A stretch of 64,000 bases of DNA from JAWLAT01 sp041395325 (GTDB lineage Bacteria > Pseudomonadota > Gammaproteobacteria > Xanthomonadales > SZUA-5), in contig JAWLAT010000020.1 of assembly GCA_041395325.1 (NCBI GenBank), positions 1-64,000 of the forward strand. Reading direction: 5' to 3'. This document shows positions 9,726 to 18,899 of this stretch, piece by piece. The notes under the pieces are model-generated. The model was not told the origin of the DNA and searched no databases. It saw nothing but the letters and a program-made list of their open reading frames with translations. The first letter of the stretch is position 1; each line of letters begins with the position of its first letter. The position numbers and the translations under genes were made by a program.

Positions 9726-11461
9726 ACAGTGGCGAAGATCTCGTCCAGCGCGTCCGGATTGATGCGGTCGTCCTCGTCCGGGTCGGCGCCCAACTGAGTG
9801 CCGGCCACGGCGAACTGGAATTCCTTGTAGGCGCCCGTATTCTCGGTCAGCCGCAATTCGCCGACGCGAGTGCACAACTCGCGATCGTCCATACCCAGCG
9901 GATCGGGCAGGCGCAGAATCTCGATCTCGTCGTCGTTCTCGACCAGGCTCGGCACCAGCAGGCTGAGTTGCTCTGCGGCGTCATCTTCCAGCGGCGACAA
10001 CAGGAAACCACGGTGGATTACCGAGCCGGTTTCACCACGGCCCTCGATGCGCACCGCAACCGCCTCGGCTGAGCGACTAAGCAGTTGTACACCGGCCTCC
10101 AGGCTGTTGCCGGCGCCACCCTTGAGCCACCGAATCACGCCAACCAGCCAGTCACGGGGTTCGTCCGGGTCAACCGGCGGCGACAACGCAATCAGCTCGC
10201 CGACGCGGGCCTTCAGGACCTCGGCATCTTCCCAGCGGATCTTGTAGCCACCCAGACTCTGGTCGAGCACACGTGACTGCAACACGATCGGTCGCGGCAT
10301 CTCGCCGGAGGCCTGCGCCCAGGCGGCCGAGCGTTCGCGATCGCTGAGCTCGATGCCGCCACCACTGAGCTGCCGCACGAACTCATTGAAATCGCGGTCA
10401 CCGCTGATCAGGTAGTGAGCCGAGTGCAGTCCCAACGAGGCATCCATCGGATAGCCGGCCGGCAAACGCGCCTGTGCGCGATCACCGCTGAAGTCCCAGG
10501 CGGTGATCAGCCGCGACAGCACGCCAGCACTGATCGAGCCCGGACTGTGTCCCAGGCGCGAGTGCGCCGTCACCATCGCGTCGAGGCTGTCGCACAGACT
10601 GATGCTGGCCTGGGCCTGCTTGACCAGCCCACTGGTATCCAGCCGCCAGTAGCTACCTTCCTGCTGGCGATCAACGATCGGTGGCGAGTCCGCTTCCGGG
10701 TCGATGAGGAACTGCCCCACACCGCCACCATCGCAGCGCAGCTGGCAGTGCTCGGACCAGATCAGCGCCATGCCTTCCAGATCGACAATCTCACGCTGGG
10801 TCAGCCGATACGGATTGGCAATATTGAGCAGCAAGGCCTGCAGATACACCGCCTCGGCGGTCAGTGGGATGCCCGGCAGTTGCACGTCGGTCACCGACTT
10901 GTCGTGCAGCGACTGGCTGCGGGCGAAGGCCAACAGCTGATGCGCCTGCTGCCAGATGCCGCCAGGCACCTCGGCGTAGATCAGGTAGCACTTGGACAGC
11001 AGGGCCGACAAATGGGTCAGCGCACGGGTCAGGGCCAGTGCCACGGCCTTGCCCTTGAGGAATGGCACATTGCCGCGCGGCGCGCAGAAATCGGCCACGC
11101 AGATGCGATAGCCATCGGCGAGGGTGCGGTGAAAATCGCGAATGACCGAACCGATCTGCCGCTTCTGCGCCGGCAGCGGCAACGGCTGATTGACCACATG
11201 GCGTTCCATGCTGGCAGCCACGGTGGCCATCGGCCTGCGCATCTGTTCGAGGATCTCCAGCCGCTGGCCGGGATCGACTTCGAGTTGGTTCAGTTCCTTG
11301 ATGCCGTTGTAAAGCAACCGGGCCGTGGCCCCGCTGTTGGCCAGCGGTAGCGCCTCGATCCACAATTTGACCGCGCGCGCCGTGGTCGGGAATGAATCTC
11401 GCCCCGGCTTCTGCTTCACCGGCAGGCCCGCCTGGATCAACGCATATTCGCTGCCGGACAT
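9722..11461 (-). CDS. Conserved protein of unknown function, 579 aa, upstream of ispG
   Basis: I do not recognise the function with confidence. The N-terminal third is helical (ARAVKLWIEALPLAN, LLYNGIKELNQLEV) with no signal peptide or membrane helix, so it is cytoplasmic. The C-terminal 180 residues hold short beta-like segments (EAVAVRIEGRGETGSVIHRG, NDDEIEILRLPDPLG) and an acidic end (DPDEDDRINPDALDEIF). Size and layout remind me of large c-di-GMP receptor-like proteins near type IV pilus functions in gammaproteobacteria. However, I cannot see a clear RxxxR...DxSxxG PilZ motif, so this is only a lead. It heads the minus-strand operon and is divergent from the redox operon. Confidence 0.6.
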
Positions 11462-11550
11462 GTTTCAGGAATCCCTTCAGGCGCACCAGGCTACACGGGG
11501 TTGACGATGATAACGCGGCCGGGGCCGCCCCGGTGACGCGCAGGCCGTCG

Positions 11551-11606
11551 ATGCGTCCCGATGGGTCGCCAGCCTCCGTTTCCCACCGTTGCCCATCGGG
11601 ACGCAT
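11551..11606. promoter_or_regulatory. Perfect 15-bp inverted repeat in the redox-operon promoter (candidate operator)
   Basis: ATGCGTCCCGATGGG (11551-11565) and its exact reverse complement CCCATCGGGACGCAT (11592-11606) are separated by 26 bp, with arm centres 41 bp apart (about four helical turns). Each arm contains a smaller CCC-N3-GGG palindrome. The right arm overlaps the -35 hexamer and spacer of the promoter at 11589-11616. The layout fits two dimer sites bound on one face of the DNA, or a long-stem RNA hairpin. Both are inferences. Confidence 0.6.
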
Positions 11607-11616
11607 GGGCTACACT
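11589..11616 (+). promoter_or_regulatory. Sigma-70-type promoter of the redox operon
   Basis: TTGCCC (11589-11594) and TACACT (11611-11616) are separated by 16 bp. The start codon of the first gene is at 11654 with GGGGGA upstream. No other good promoter was seen in the 190-bp divergent gap. Confidence 0.55.
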
Positions 11617-11653
11617 AGGGCTGGGGCGTGAAGACGGTAACTGGGGGACAGCG

Positions 11654-14053
11654 ATGACCGAGCAGGTCAAGATCGCCATTGTCGGGTCCGGACCGGGGGG
11701 CAAGAGTGCAGCGGCGCGCGCAGCGCAGCAGGGCGTCTCTCATGTCCTTCTGGAGGCTTCACCGCAGCTCTCCAACACCATCTTCCGATATCAGAAGGGC
11801 AAGCACGTCATGGCCGAGCCGGACGCGCTGCCGCTGCGTTCGGACGTCCCCTTCGATGCCGGCAGTCGCGAGGCCATTCTGGAGGCCTGGGACAAGGCCA
11901 TGGCGGACTGCAAGGTCAACATCCGCTTCAACGCCGAAGTCAGCAAGATCAGCCAGCTCAATCCAGGTTTTGAGCTGACCTGCAATGATGGCCACAAGGT
12001 TCGAGCCGAATACGTGATTCTCGGCATCGGCCTGCAGGGCAATCTGCGCAAGATGGGCGTGCCCGGCGAGGAAGCCGCCTTCGTTCAGTACCAGCTGGAC
12101 GACCCGGACGAGTACGAGTCCGAGACGATCATCGTGGTCGGTGCCGGCGACGCGGCGATCGAAAACGCGATCGCGCTGGCGAAACAGAACCAGGTGGTCA
12201 TCGTCAATCGGCGCGACGAATTCGCTCGCGCCAAGGAAGGCAACCTGAAGCTGATCAATCGCGCCATCGATGACGGCCTGATCGAGTGCTACTACGGTTC
12301 CTCGCCCGAACGTGTGGACGAACTCAGCGTCGGTCGCAAACCGGGACGATTGATCCTCAACACGCCGAAGGGCCGCGCTCAGGTCCTGTGCGACCGGATC
12401 ATCGCCCGCCTGGGCGCCAACCCGCCGCGAGGCTTCGTCGAGTCCTGCGGCGTCGAGTTCCCCAGCAAGGATCCGTCGGCGGTGCCGGCCATCAGCGCCA
12501 CCTACGAGTCCAACGTCAAGGGTTTGTACATCGTCGGCGCGCTCGGCGGCTATCCGCTGATCAAGCAGGCGATGAACCAGGGCTATGAAGTTGTCGAGTA
12601 CATCCTCGGCAACACGGTCGAGCCGGCCGATGAGCCGATGCTGCGGGCCAAGTTCGAGAAGATGCCCGGCTTCAGCACGGTGGCGGCGGCGCTGGACCGC
12701 GTGCAGACCTCGGTGCCGCTGCTGGCCCAGATCACGCCCCTGCAGCTGCGCGAATTCATGATCGACTCGGAGATCCGCTGCCCCAAGCCGGGCTCGGTGA
12801 TCTTCAAGCGCAACGATTACACCAACAGTTTCTATTCGATCGTCTCCGGCAGCGTCGAGGTCTACCTGGACGACGAAGGTACCCGTCGGCTGCCGCTGTT
12901 CCCGGGCGAGTTCTTCGGCGAGATGAGCTTGATCTCCGGGCGTCGACGCAGCGCCACGATCGTCGCTGGCAAGGATTGCGTACTGGTCGAAACGCCGCGG
13001 CGCTCGATGAACAAGCTGATCAACTCCGTTGCCGCGGTAAAGAAACTGGTCGACCAGTGCTTCATGGAACGGGCCATTCGCGGTCGCTTCGGCGAAGACG
13101 CCGCCCCGGAGCTCATCAAGGCAGTCGTCGCCAGTGCCTCGCTGCAGCAGTTCCGCGCCGGCGAAACGTTGTTCAACGAAGGCGAAGAAGGCGACAGCCT
13201 GCATCTGGTCCGCGTGGGCTCGCTGACAATCTCGCGCACCATCGGCGGACGCGAAGTGGTGCTGTCCTATGTGCCGGCCGGCAACTATGTCGGCGAGATG
13301 GCATTGCTGGGCGAGAGCAAGCGCACCGCCACGGCACGAGCGGCGGTCAAGAGCGAGACCATCCGCATCGAGCGCGATGCCTTCCAGCGGCTGGTCGAAG
13401 CCAGCCCGACGCTCAAGCTCAAGCTGCAGATGGAGTACAAGCAGCGCACGGCCCAGAACATCTCGATGCAGGCGGCCGGCAGCGGCGGCGATGTCATCTC
13501 CTTCCTGGTCGGTCAGGGTCTGGGCGAAGCAACCGATGTGCTTCTGATCGATGAAGCGCTGTGCGTGCGCTGCGACAACTGCGAGAAGGCCTGCGCCGAG
13601 ACGCACAAGGGCACCTCCCGGCTGGACCGCGAGGCCGGCCCCACCTTTGCCAACGTTCACGTACCGACGTCGTGCCGCCACTGCGAGCATCCGCACTGCA
13701 TGAAGGACTGCCCGCCTGATGCCATTCATCGGGCGCCCAACGGCGAGGTCTACATTGCCGACAACTGCATCGGCTGCGGCAACTGCCAGCGCAATTGTCC
13801 GTATGGCGTGATCCACATGTCGGCCAAGAAAACCAAGAAGCCCGGCCTGATCCAGTGGCTGCTGTTTGGCGCCGGCCCCGGTCCGGGTGAAGCGCCTTAC
13901 GACAAGGCGACGGCCAGCGAGAAGAAAGCCGTCAAGTGCGACATGTGCAAGGACCTGCCCGGAGGGGCCGCCTGTGTGCGCGCTTGTCCCACCGGCGCAG
14001 CCTTGCGGATCAGTCCGGAGGATCTGCCGCAATACGCCTTTGCGCGGCGCTGA
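11654..14053 (+). CDS. Flavoprotein with two cyclic-nucleotide-binding domains and a four-cluster ferredoxin domain
   Basis: A 799-residue cytoplasmic fusion. Residues 1-320 form a thioredoxin-reductase-like two-dinucleotide fold: FAD motif IAIVGSGPGGKSAA, NAD(P) motif IIVVGAGDAAIE, and VGALGG near 295. A CxxC redox pair is not evident in the usual place. Residues about 360-475 and 485-600 are two cNMP-binding domains. Their phosphate cassettes look intact (FFGEMSLISGRRRSATI; YVGEMALLGESKRTATA). Residues 633-790 hold four 4Fe-4S motifs of the HycB/DmsB type (CVRCDNCEKAC, CRHCEHPHCMKDC, CIGCGNCQRNC, CDMC...CVRAC). It probably moves electrons between NAD(P)H and the membrane cytochrome encoded next, with cyclic-nucleotide control; this is inferred. 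An upstream in-frame extension exists, but GGGGGA places the start at 11654. Confidence 0.85.
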   Translation: MTEQVKIAIVGSGPGGKSAAARAAQQGVSHVLLEASPQLSNTIFRYQKGKHVMAEPDALPLRSDVPFDAGSREAILEAWDKAMADCKVNIRFNAEVSKISQLNPGFELTCNDGHKVRAEYVILGIGLQGNLRKMGVPGEEAAFVQYQLDDPDEYESETIIVVGAGDAAIENAIALAKQNQVVIVNRRDEFARAKEGNLKLINRAIDDGLIECYYGSSPERVDELSVGRKPGRLILNTPKGRAQVLCDRIIARLGANPPRGFVESCGVEFPSKDPSAVPAISATYESNVKGLYIVGALGGYPLIKQAMNQGYEVVEYILGNTVEPADEPMLRAKFEKMPGFSTVAAALDRVQTSVPLLAQITPLQLREFMIDSEIRCPKPGSVIFKRNDYTNSFYSIVSGSVEVYLDDEGTRRLPLFPGEFFGEMSLISGRRRSATIVAGKDCVLVETPRRSMNKLINSVAAVKKLVDQCFMERAIRGRFGEDAAPELIKAVVASASLQQFRAGETLFNEGEEGDSLHLVRVGSLTISRTIGGREVVLSYVPAGNYVGEMALLGESKRTATARAAVKSETIRIERDAFQRLVEASPTLKLKLQMEYKQRTAQNISMQAAGSGGDVISFLVGQGLGEATDVLLIDEALCVRCDNCEKACAETHKGTSRLDREAGPTFANVHVPTSCRHCEHPHCMKDCPPDAIHRAPNGEVYIADNCIGCGNCQRNCPYGVIHMSAKKTKKPGLIQWLLFGAGPGPGEAPYDKATASEKKAVKCDMCKDLPGGAACVRACPTGAALRISPEDLPQYAFARR

Positions 14054-14105
14054 GACCGTCGTGCGTCTGCTCCGTTTCCATCGCCCTGCCTGCTGAGAGC
14101 CTGTC

Positions 14106-14987
14106 ATGCATCAGACCATCCTCAACCACGGCGGCTATCGATACTTCTGGGCAGCCGTGGTGTTGTGCCTGGGTGCACTGGCGGCCTACATCTGGCACGA
14201 CCCGGTCGGTGTGCCCAACGGTGGCTCCTGGCTGGGCTACACCCTGGGCACGATCGGCGCCCTGCTGATCCTGTGGCTGTTGTGGTTCGGCATTCGCAAG
14301 CGTCGTTACAAGAGCAATACCGGCAGTGTCGCCGGCTGGCTGTCCGGTCACGTGTACCTGGGCACCAGCCTGATCCTGATAACCCTGCTGCATTGCGGTT
14401 TCCAGTTTGGCTGGAACATCCACACCTATGCCTTTGTGCTGATGCTGGTGGTGATCTTCAGCGGTTTTTTCGGCGTCTACGCCTATCTGCGCTACCCGAC
14501 ACTGATGACGCAGAACCGACAGAACAACACCCGCACATCGATGCTGCAGGAGATTGCCGAGATCGATCAGGCCTGCCTGCAGCTGGCCGACACGGTCGAC
14601 AAGAACATTCACGATGCCGTGCTGCAATCGATCCAGCGCACCAAGCTGGGTGGTGGGGTGTGGTCCCAGCTCACCGCCAAGGACGCTTCCGATGACGCAC
14701 TGAGCAAGCTCAAGCAGGCCGTGGCCGGCGACGAGCAGGCCAGCTCCGGCAGCGAGACCATGGTGATGATGGTCGATTATCTGGCGTCGACCACGAGCAA
14801 GAAGAACGAGAATCTGCGCCGTCTGATCGACCTGCTGGCACGCAAGCGCACACTCGCCACGCGTGTCGCCCGCGATGTGCAACTGCAGGCACTGATGGAA
14901 ATCTGGCTGTATGTGCATGTGCCGCTGTCGCTGGGACTGCTGGCGGCACTGACCGCGCACATCATTTCCGTCTTCTTCTACTGGTGA
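14106..14987 (+). CDS. Five-helix membrane b-type cytochrome (two H-X13-H pairs)
   Basis: A 293-residue protein with hydrophobic helices near residues 12-30, 43-63, 82-100, 106-128 and 267-291. Helix 3 has His82 and His96, and helix 5 has His271 and His285, each pair 14 apart. That is the bis-His diheme spacing of bc-complex cytochrome b and similar four-helix bundles, so two b hemes stacked across the membrane are likely. Helices 4 and 5 are separated by about 135 mostly polar residues, rich in Lys, Asp and Ser. I do not recognise a named family. Placed between a cytoplasmic Fe-S flavoprotein and a membrane-tethered cytochrome c, it is the natural transmembrane electron carrier or quinone-reactive subunit of the operon. 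Confidence 0.7.
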   Translation: MHQTILNHGGYRYFWAAVVLCLGALAAYIWHDPVGVPNGGSWLGYTLGTIGALLILWLLWFGIRKRRYKSNTGSVAGWLSGHVYLGTSLILITLLHCGFQFGWNIHTYAFVLMLVVIFSGFFGVYAYLRYPTLMTQNRQNNTRTSMLQEIAEIDQACLQLADTVDKNIHDAVLQSIQRTKLGGGVWSQLTAKDASDDALSKLKQAVAGDEQASSGSETMVMMVDYLASTTSKKNENLRRLIDLLARKRTLATRVARDVQLQALMEIWLYVHVPLSLGLLAALTAHIISVFFYW

Positions 14988-15033
14988 TGGGCATGCACGG
15001 CGCAGGCGTCAAGGCATTCGGGGGACCGTGGTC

Positions 15034-16800
15034 ATGAAGTGGCTCATTCGCAGAGTACTCAAGCGCGGCAAGGGTGCGATCCAGTACGAGGAAGAGATCC
15101 ACTTTGGCGAAATCCTGACGATTGGCCGTGCCGCCAATCAGGCGATTTTCCTGCCCGACATGCGGGCCGCGCTGGAGCACGCGCGGGTGGTATCGGTGGG
15201 CCGCGGCAAATATCGGGTGGAATCACTGATCTACGCCGGTGTGCGGATCAATGACCACATCGAGCAGAGCGCCACCGTGGGCGCCGGCGCCACGATCGAG
15301 ATCGGCAGCACCCGGATCACCATCGTCGACCCGCCCAAAGACTACGAGGCAGCGGTCGAAGTCGGGCCGATCGACAAGGACGAACTGAAGGCACGCGCCG
15401 AAGCTTCCAAGCTGCCCACGACGCTGGCCGAAACCGGTCTGAACAAGCGCCGCCTGTCCTGGGCCTTCTTCGCCGTCTTCGCGTTGCTCGGATTGTTGCT
15501 GCCCATGCTGGCGCACTTCGAACCGGCCACCGGGGAGATTCTGAAGGGCAGCAAGACTTTCGGTCAGGGCATCTGGGAGGCCGGCGAGATCGGCGCGCCG
15601 CACCATTTCTTCAGCCAGGACTGCACGCTCTGTCATGGCACGCCGTTCCAGGTGGTGCAGGACGACAAGTGCATCGAATGCCACAAGGCCACCAAGGCCC
15701 ACGCCGATCAGGCCAAGTTCCCGATGTACGAACTGGCCGATGCGCGCTGCGCCTGGTGCCATCGAGATCACAACGGGCCCGACGGTCTGGTGCGGCAGGA
15801 TCAGGTGCTCTGCGCCGACTGCCATCGAAACCTGACCCAGCGCACCAACGGCAGCAGCCAGTTGGCCGATGTCGGTGACTTCCAGATGCAGCACCCGCAG
15901 TTCATGGTCAATCTGCCGGACTGGAACGAACAGGGTCAGTACAGCCCACGCCGAGTGTCGATGGACAACAGCCCGCTGGTCGAGAACAGCGGCCTGAAGT
16001 TCCCGCACACCAAGCACCTGGTCGCCGACGGGCTGAACACGCCCGATGGTCGGCGGGTGCTGGAATGCGACAGCTGTCATGTGCCCGATGCCGGTGGCGC
16101 CATCATGAAGCCGGTGGATTTCGAGACGATGTGCCAGGACTGCCATCGGCTGGATTTCGATCGCCAGTTCCCAGACCGTCAGGTGCCGCACGGACGCGTG
16201 CCCGAAGTGCTGTACATGCTCGACGAGTTCTACAGCAAGCGCGCGCTGGAAGGCGGCTATGACGACGTCACCGCACCGGTGACGGTGCGCACCCGCCGAC
16301 GTCCGGGACAGGCCTTGTCACGACAGGAACAGGACGAAGCGCTGGCCTGGTCGCGACAGAAGGCCCGTCAGGTCACCGAATCGATGTTCCTCGGTCGTGC
16401 CTGCACCGTTTGTCATACGGTCACCGTGGACGCAGAGGCCGACAATGGCCCATGGTTGATTGCACCGGTGCGAGTGGCCGGCGTCTGGTTCGAGAAAGCC
16501 AGCTTCACCCATGCCAAGCATGTGACGATGGAATGCGCCGATTGCCACGCGGCCGGCCCGACACCGCAGAATCCCACCGGCGGCTCGACCTCCAGCGCCG
16601 ATGTGCTGATCCCGGACATCTCGAATTGCCGCAGCTGTCACGCTGGCGAACATCCACAGGGCAATTTCCTGTCCTCCACCTGCATCGCCTGTCATGGTTT
16701 CCACCAATTCGATCAGCCGTTGCGCAAGGTCTCGCACCATGAATCAGCAGCACCCGACCGGGAAGACCGGGAGCCCGCCGCAACGGGCCAGGGAGATTGA
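15034..16800 (+). CDS. FHA domain - membrane anchor - periplasmic decaheme cytochrome c
   Basis: A 588-residue fusion. Residues 1-100 form an FHA-like domain (EILTIGRAANQAIFLPD, LEHARVV, YAGVRINDH). The Ser that usually precedes the FHA His is Ala here, so phosphothreonine binding may be weakened. One membrane helix (about 142-160) follows, then ten CXXCH heme c sites: CTLCH, CIECH, CAWCH, CADCH, CDSCH, CQDCH, CTVCH, CADCH, CRSCH and CIACH. Extra His residues (for example PHHFF, PHTKH, THAKH) could be the distal ligands. The FHA part would face the cytoplasm and the hemes the periplasm. GGGGGA is best spaced for ATG at 15034; a GTG two codons earlier is less likely. It probably takes electrons from the b cytochrome. 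Confidence 0.85.
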   Translation: MKWLIRRVLKRGKGAIQYEEEIHFGEILTIGRAANQAIFLPDMRAALEHARVVSVGRGKYRVESLIYAGVRINDHIEQSATVGAGATIEIGSTRITIVDPPKDYEAAVEVGPIDKDELKARAEASKLPTTLAETGLNKRRLSWAFFAVFALLGLLLPMLAHFEPATGEILKGSKTFGQGIWEAGEIGAPHHFFSQDCTLCHGTPFQVVQDDKCIECHKATKAHADQAKFPMYELADARCAWCHRDHNGPDGLVRQDQVLCADCHRNLTQRTNGSSQLADVGDFQMQHPQFMVNLPDWNEQGQYSPRRVSMDNSPLVENSGLKFPHTKHLVADGLNTPDGRRVLECDSCHVPDAGGAIMKPVDFETMCQDCHRLDFDRQFPDRQVPHGRVPEVLYMLDEFYSKRALEGGYDDVTAPVTVRTRRRPGQALSRQEQDEALAWSRQKARQVTESMFLGRACTVCHTVTVDAEADNGPWLIAPVRVAGVWFEKASFTHAKHVTMECADCHAAGPTPQNPTGGSTSSADVLIPDISNCRSCHAGEHPQGNFLSSTCIACHGFHQFDQPLRKVSHHESAAPDREDREPAATGQGD

Positions 16801-16801
16801 C

Positions 16802-18898
16802 ATGCCGAAGCTTCGCGGCCTGGCGGCCGGATTCGTACTGACGCTGGCGCTGGGCGCCTGCAGTGGCGGTGGCGGCAATGGTGATCCCATTGGCTCGGCC
16901 CCGCCACCGACCGCCCCACCCCCGGGTAGCGGCGACAGCGGCTGCACCGGCAGCTGCGCCACCGCTGACTCGCGCCTGACCACCGGCGAGATCCAGCAGA
17001 TCATCGCCCAGGCAGTCAGCGAGGCGCAGGCCAATGGTGTCAACGCCACCATTGCCGTAGTCGATCGCGTCGGCAACGTGCTGGCGGTGTTCCGCATGCG
17101 CGGTGCGCTGGATCTGGTCACCATCACCAGTGAGCGCGGCGTCACCGGCGGACTGGAGAACCTGACCGTCCCCGGTGAACTGGCAGCCATCGCCAAGGCC
17201 ATCACCGGGGCCTACCTGTCCAGCGAAGGCAACGCCTTCACCACCCGCACGGCCAATCAGATCGTGCAGGAGCATTTCAATCCGGGTGAGTTCAATGCCC
17301 CGGCCGGTCCGCTGTTCGGTGTGCAGTTCAGTCAGCTGCCGTGCTCGGACATGTCACAGCGACTGGTCGACGGCAGCATTGGCCCGAAACGCTCACCGCT
17401 GGGCCTGTCAGCCGATCCGGGTGGTCTGCCACTGTTCAAGGACGGCACGCCGGTCGGTGGCATCGGTGTCGCCGCCGATCCGATCTATGGTCTGGATCTG
17501 GTCATCAGCAACACCGACCGTGATGTCGACGAACTGATCGCCACCGCGGGCACCTTCGGTTTTGCGCCACCCGTTGATCGCCGTGGCGATCGCATCACGG
17601 TCGACGGCAAGGTCTTTCGCTTCAGCGATGTCGGCTTTGCCGACCTGTCCAGCAGCCCGGGCAGTGGCAACTTCGCGGACATCGACGGCAGCTTCGGCCG
17701 CCTCATTCCGGTGCCAGCCTATTTCGATGGCCAGATCATTCCCGGCACTGCCTTCGGCACGGCGGCATCAGGCTTCCGCGCCGACACCCAGTTCTTCGGC
17801 GCCGAAGACGCTTTCATTCTGGTCGATCAGAACAACGCCAATCGCTATCCGCCACGCGCGGGTACCGACGGCGCCAATGCGCTGACCGCCACCGAGGCTG
17901 AAACGATCCTGCGCGAAGCACTGAAGATCGCCAATCGCGCGCGGGCGCAGATTCGCCGTCCATTGAGCACACAGGCCCGAGTCAGCATCTCGGTCGTGGA
18001 CACCAATGGTGAAGTGCTGGCCTTTGCCCGCACCCGAGACGCGCCGGTCTTCGGCACCGAAGTGTCGCTGCAGAAGGCCCGCACCGCGGCCTTCTACTCC
18101 GGCAGCTTTGCGGCCGCCGATCTGCAATCGCTGCCACCGGCGGTATTCCTCAACGCCGGCATCGATCCCAGTCGCGGTGTGGTCTTCAGCGTCGTCGGCG
18201 AAAGCCCACTGGCCGCCTACGTCGATCGCGTCCGCAGCTTCCTGGGCTTGTCCGGTGCGCTGGCCGACGGTGCCGTGGCGTTCTCCGATCGCGCCGGCGG
18301 CAACATGTCGCGGCCTTACTATCCGGACGGCATCATCGGTACGCAGAACGGGCCTTTCGCGCGTCCCTTCCCGCAGTGGAGTCCCTTCTCCGATGGTATC
18401 CAGCTGGACCTGGTCTATAACCAGCTGGCCCAGCACGTGGCGCACTATCTGAACCAGGCCGCGGTCGCCAGCCAGCTGGACGGCAACAGCAATACAGTCC
18501 GGGAAGGCGTGGCGCTGTTCGTGGGTGACACGCTGCTGGCACCCAAGCCCACGCCGGAAAATCCGGTACCGCTGCCGGACATCGGTCGCGGCCAGTGCAC
18601 CACCCTGCCGCGCTTGCCCAACGGCATCCAGATCTTCCCCGGCAGCGTGCCGATCTATCGGGGCACCACGCTGGTCGGCGGTATCGGCGTGTCGGGTGAC
18701 GGTATCGATCAGGACGACATGATTTCCTTCCTGGGCCTGCACAACGCCGGCCTGGCGCTGAATGGTTCGGTCAACAACGCACCCAAGGGCATCCGCGCCG
18801 ACAACCTGGTGCCCAGCGGCGCCCGTCTGCGCTTCGTGCAGTGTCCGCAGGCGCCATTCCTGAATTCGACCGAACAGAATGTCTGTGAGGGGCTGTGA
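16802..18898 (+). CDS. Lipoprotein with two GlcG/HbpS (DUF336) domains
   Basis: A 698-residue exported protein. The leader GLAAGFVLTLALGAC ends in an LGAC lipobox, followed by a Gly/Pro-rich linker. Two GlcG/HbpS-type modules are visible: one starting LTTGEIQQIIAQAVSEAQ with ATIAVVDRVGNVLAVFRM, and a second starting LTATEAETILREALKIANRA with VSISVVDTNGEVLAFAR. Each has the G-GG(I/V)GV...GD-type end (VGGIGVAADP; VGGIGVSGDG). Such domains bind heme or small organics and act as redox-sensing partners in some systems. ATG is 1 bp after the cytochrome stop, so it is tightly coupled in the operon. A role in heme delivery, or as a scaffold for the conduit, is possible but inferred. Confidence 0.75.
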   Translation: MPKLRGLAAGFVLTLALGACSGGGGNGDPIGSAPPPTAPPPGSGDSGCTGSCATADSRLTTGEIQQIIAQAVSEAQANGVNATIAVVDRVGNVLAVFRMRGALDLVTITSERGVTGGLENLTVPGELAAIAKAITGAYLSSEGNAFTTRTANQIVQEHFNPGEFNAPAGPLFGVQFSQLPCSDMSQRLVDGSIGPKRSPLGLSADPGGLPLFKDGTPVGGIGVAADPIYGLDLVISNTDRDVDELIATAGTFGFAPPVDRRGDRITVDGKVFRFSDVGFADLSSSPGSGNFADIDGSFGRLIPVPAYFDGQIIPGTAFGTAASGFRADTQFFGAEDAFILVDQNNANRYPPRAGTDGANALTATEAETILREALKIANRARAQIRRPLSTQARVSISVVDTNGEVLAFARTRDAPVFGTEVSLQKARTAAFYSGSFAAADLQSLPPAVFLNAGIDPSRGVVFSVVGESPLAAYVDRVRSFLGLSGALADGAVAFSDRAGGNMSRPYYPDGIIGTQNGPFARPFPQWSPFSDGIQLDLVYNQLAQHVAHYLNQAAVASQLDGNSNTVREGVALFVGDTLLAPKPTPENPVPLPDIGRGQCTTLPRLPNGIQIFPGSVPIYRGTTLVGGIGVSGDGIDQDDMISFLGLHNAGLALNGSVNNAPKGIRADNLVPSGARLRFVQCPQAPFLNSTEQNVCEGL

Positions 18899-18899
18899 G

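Noticed and set aside
11759..14107. 782-residue open frame antisense to the flavo-Fe-S protein
   Set aside because: High GC and codon bias open the opposite strand; the translation is Arg/Gln/His/Asp-rich with no domain, and the forward frame has clear motifs.
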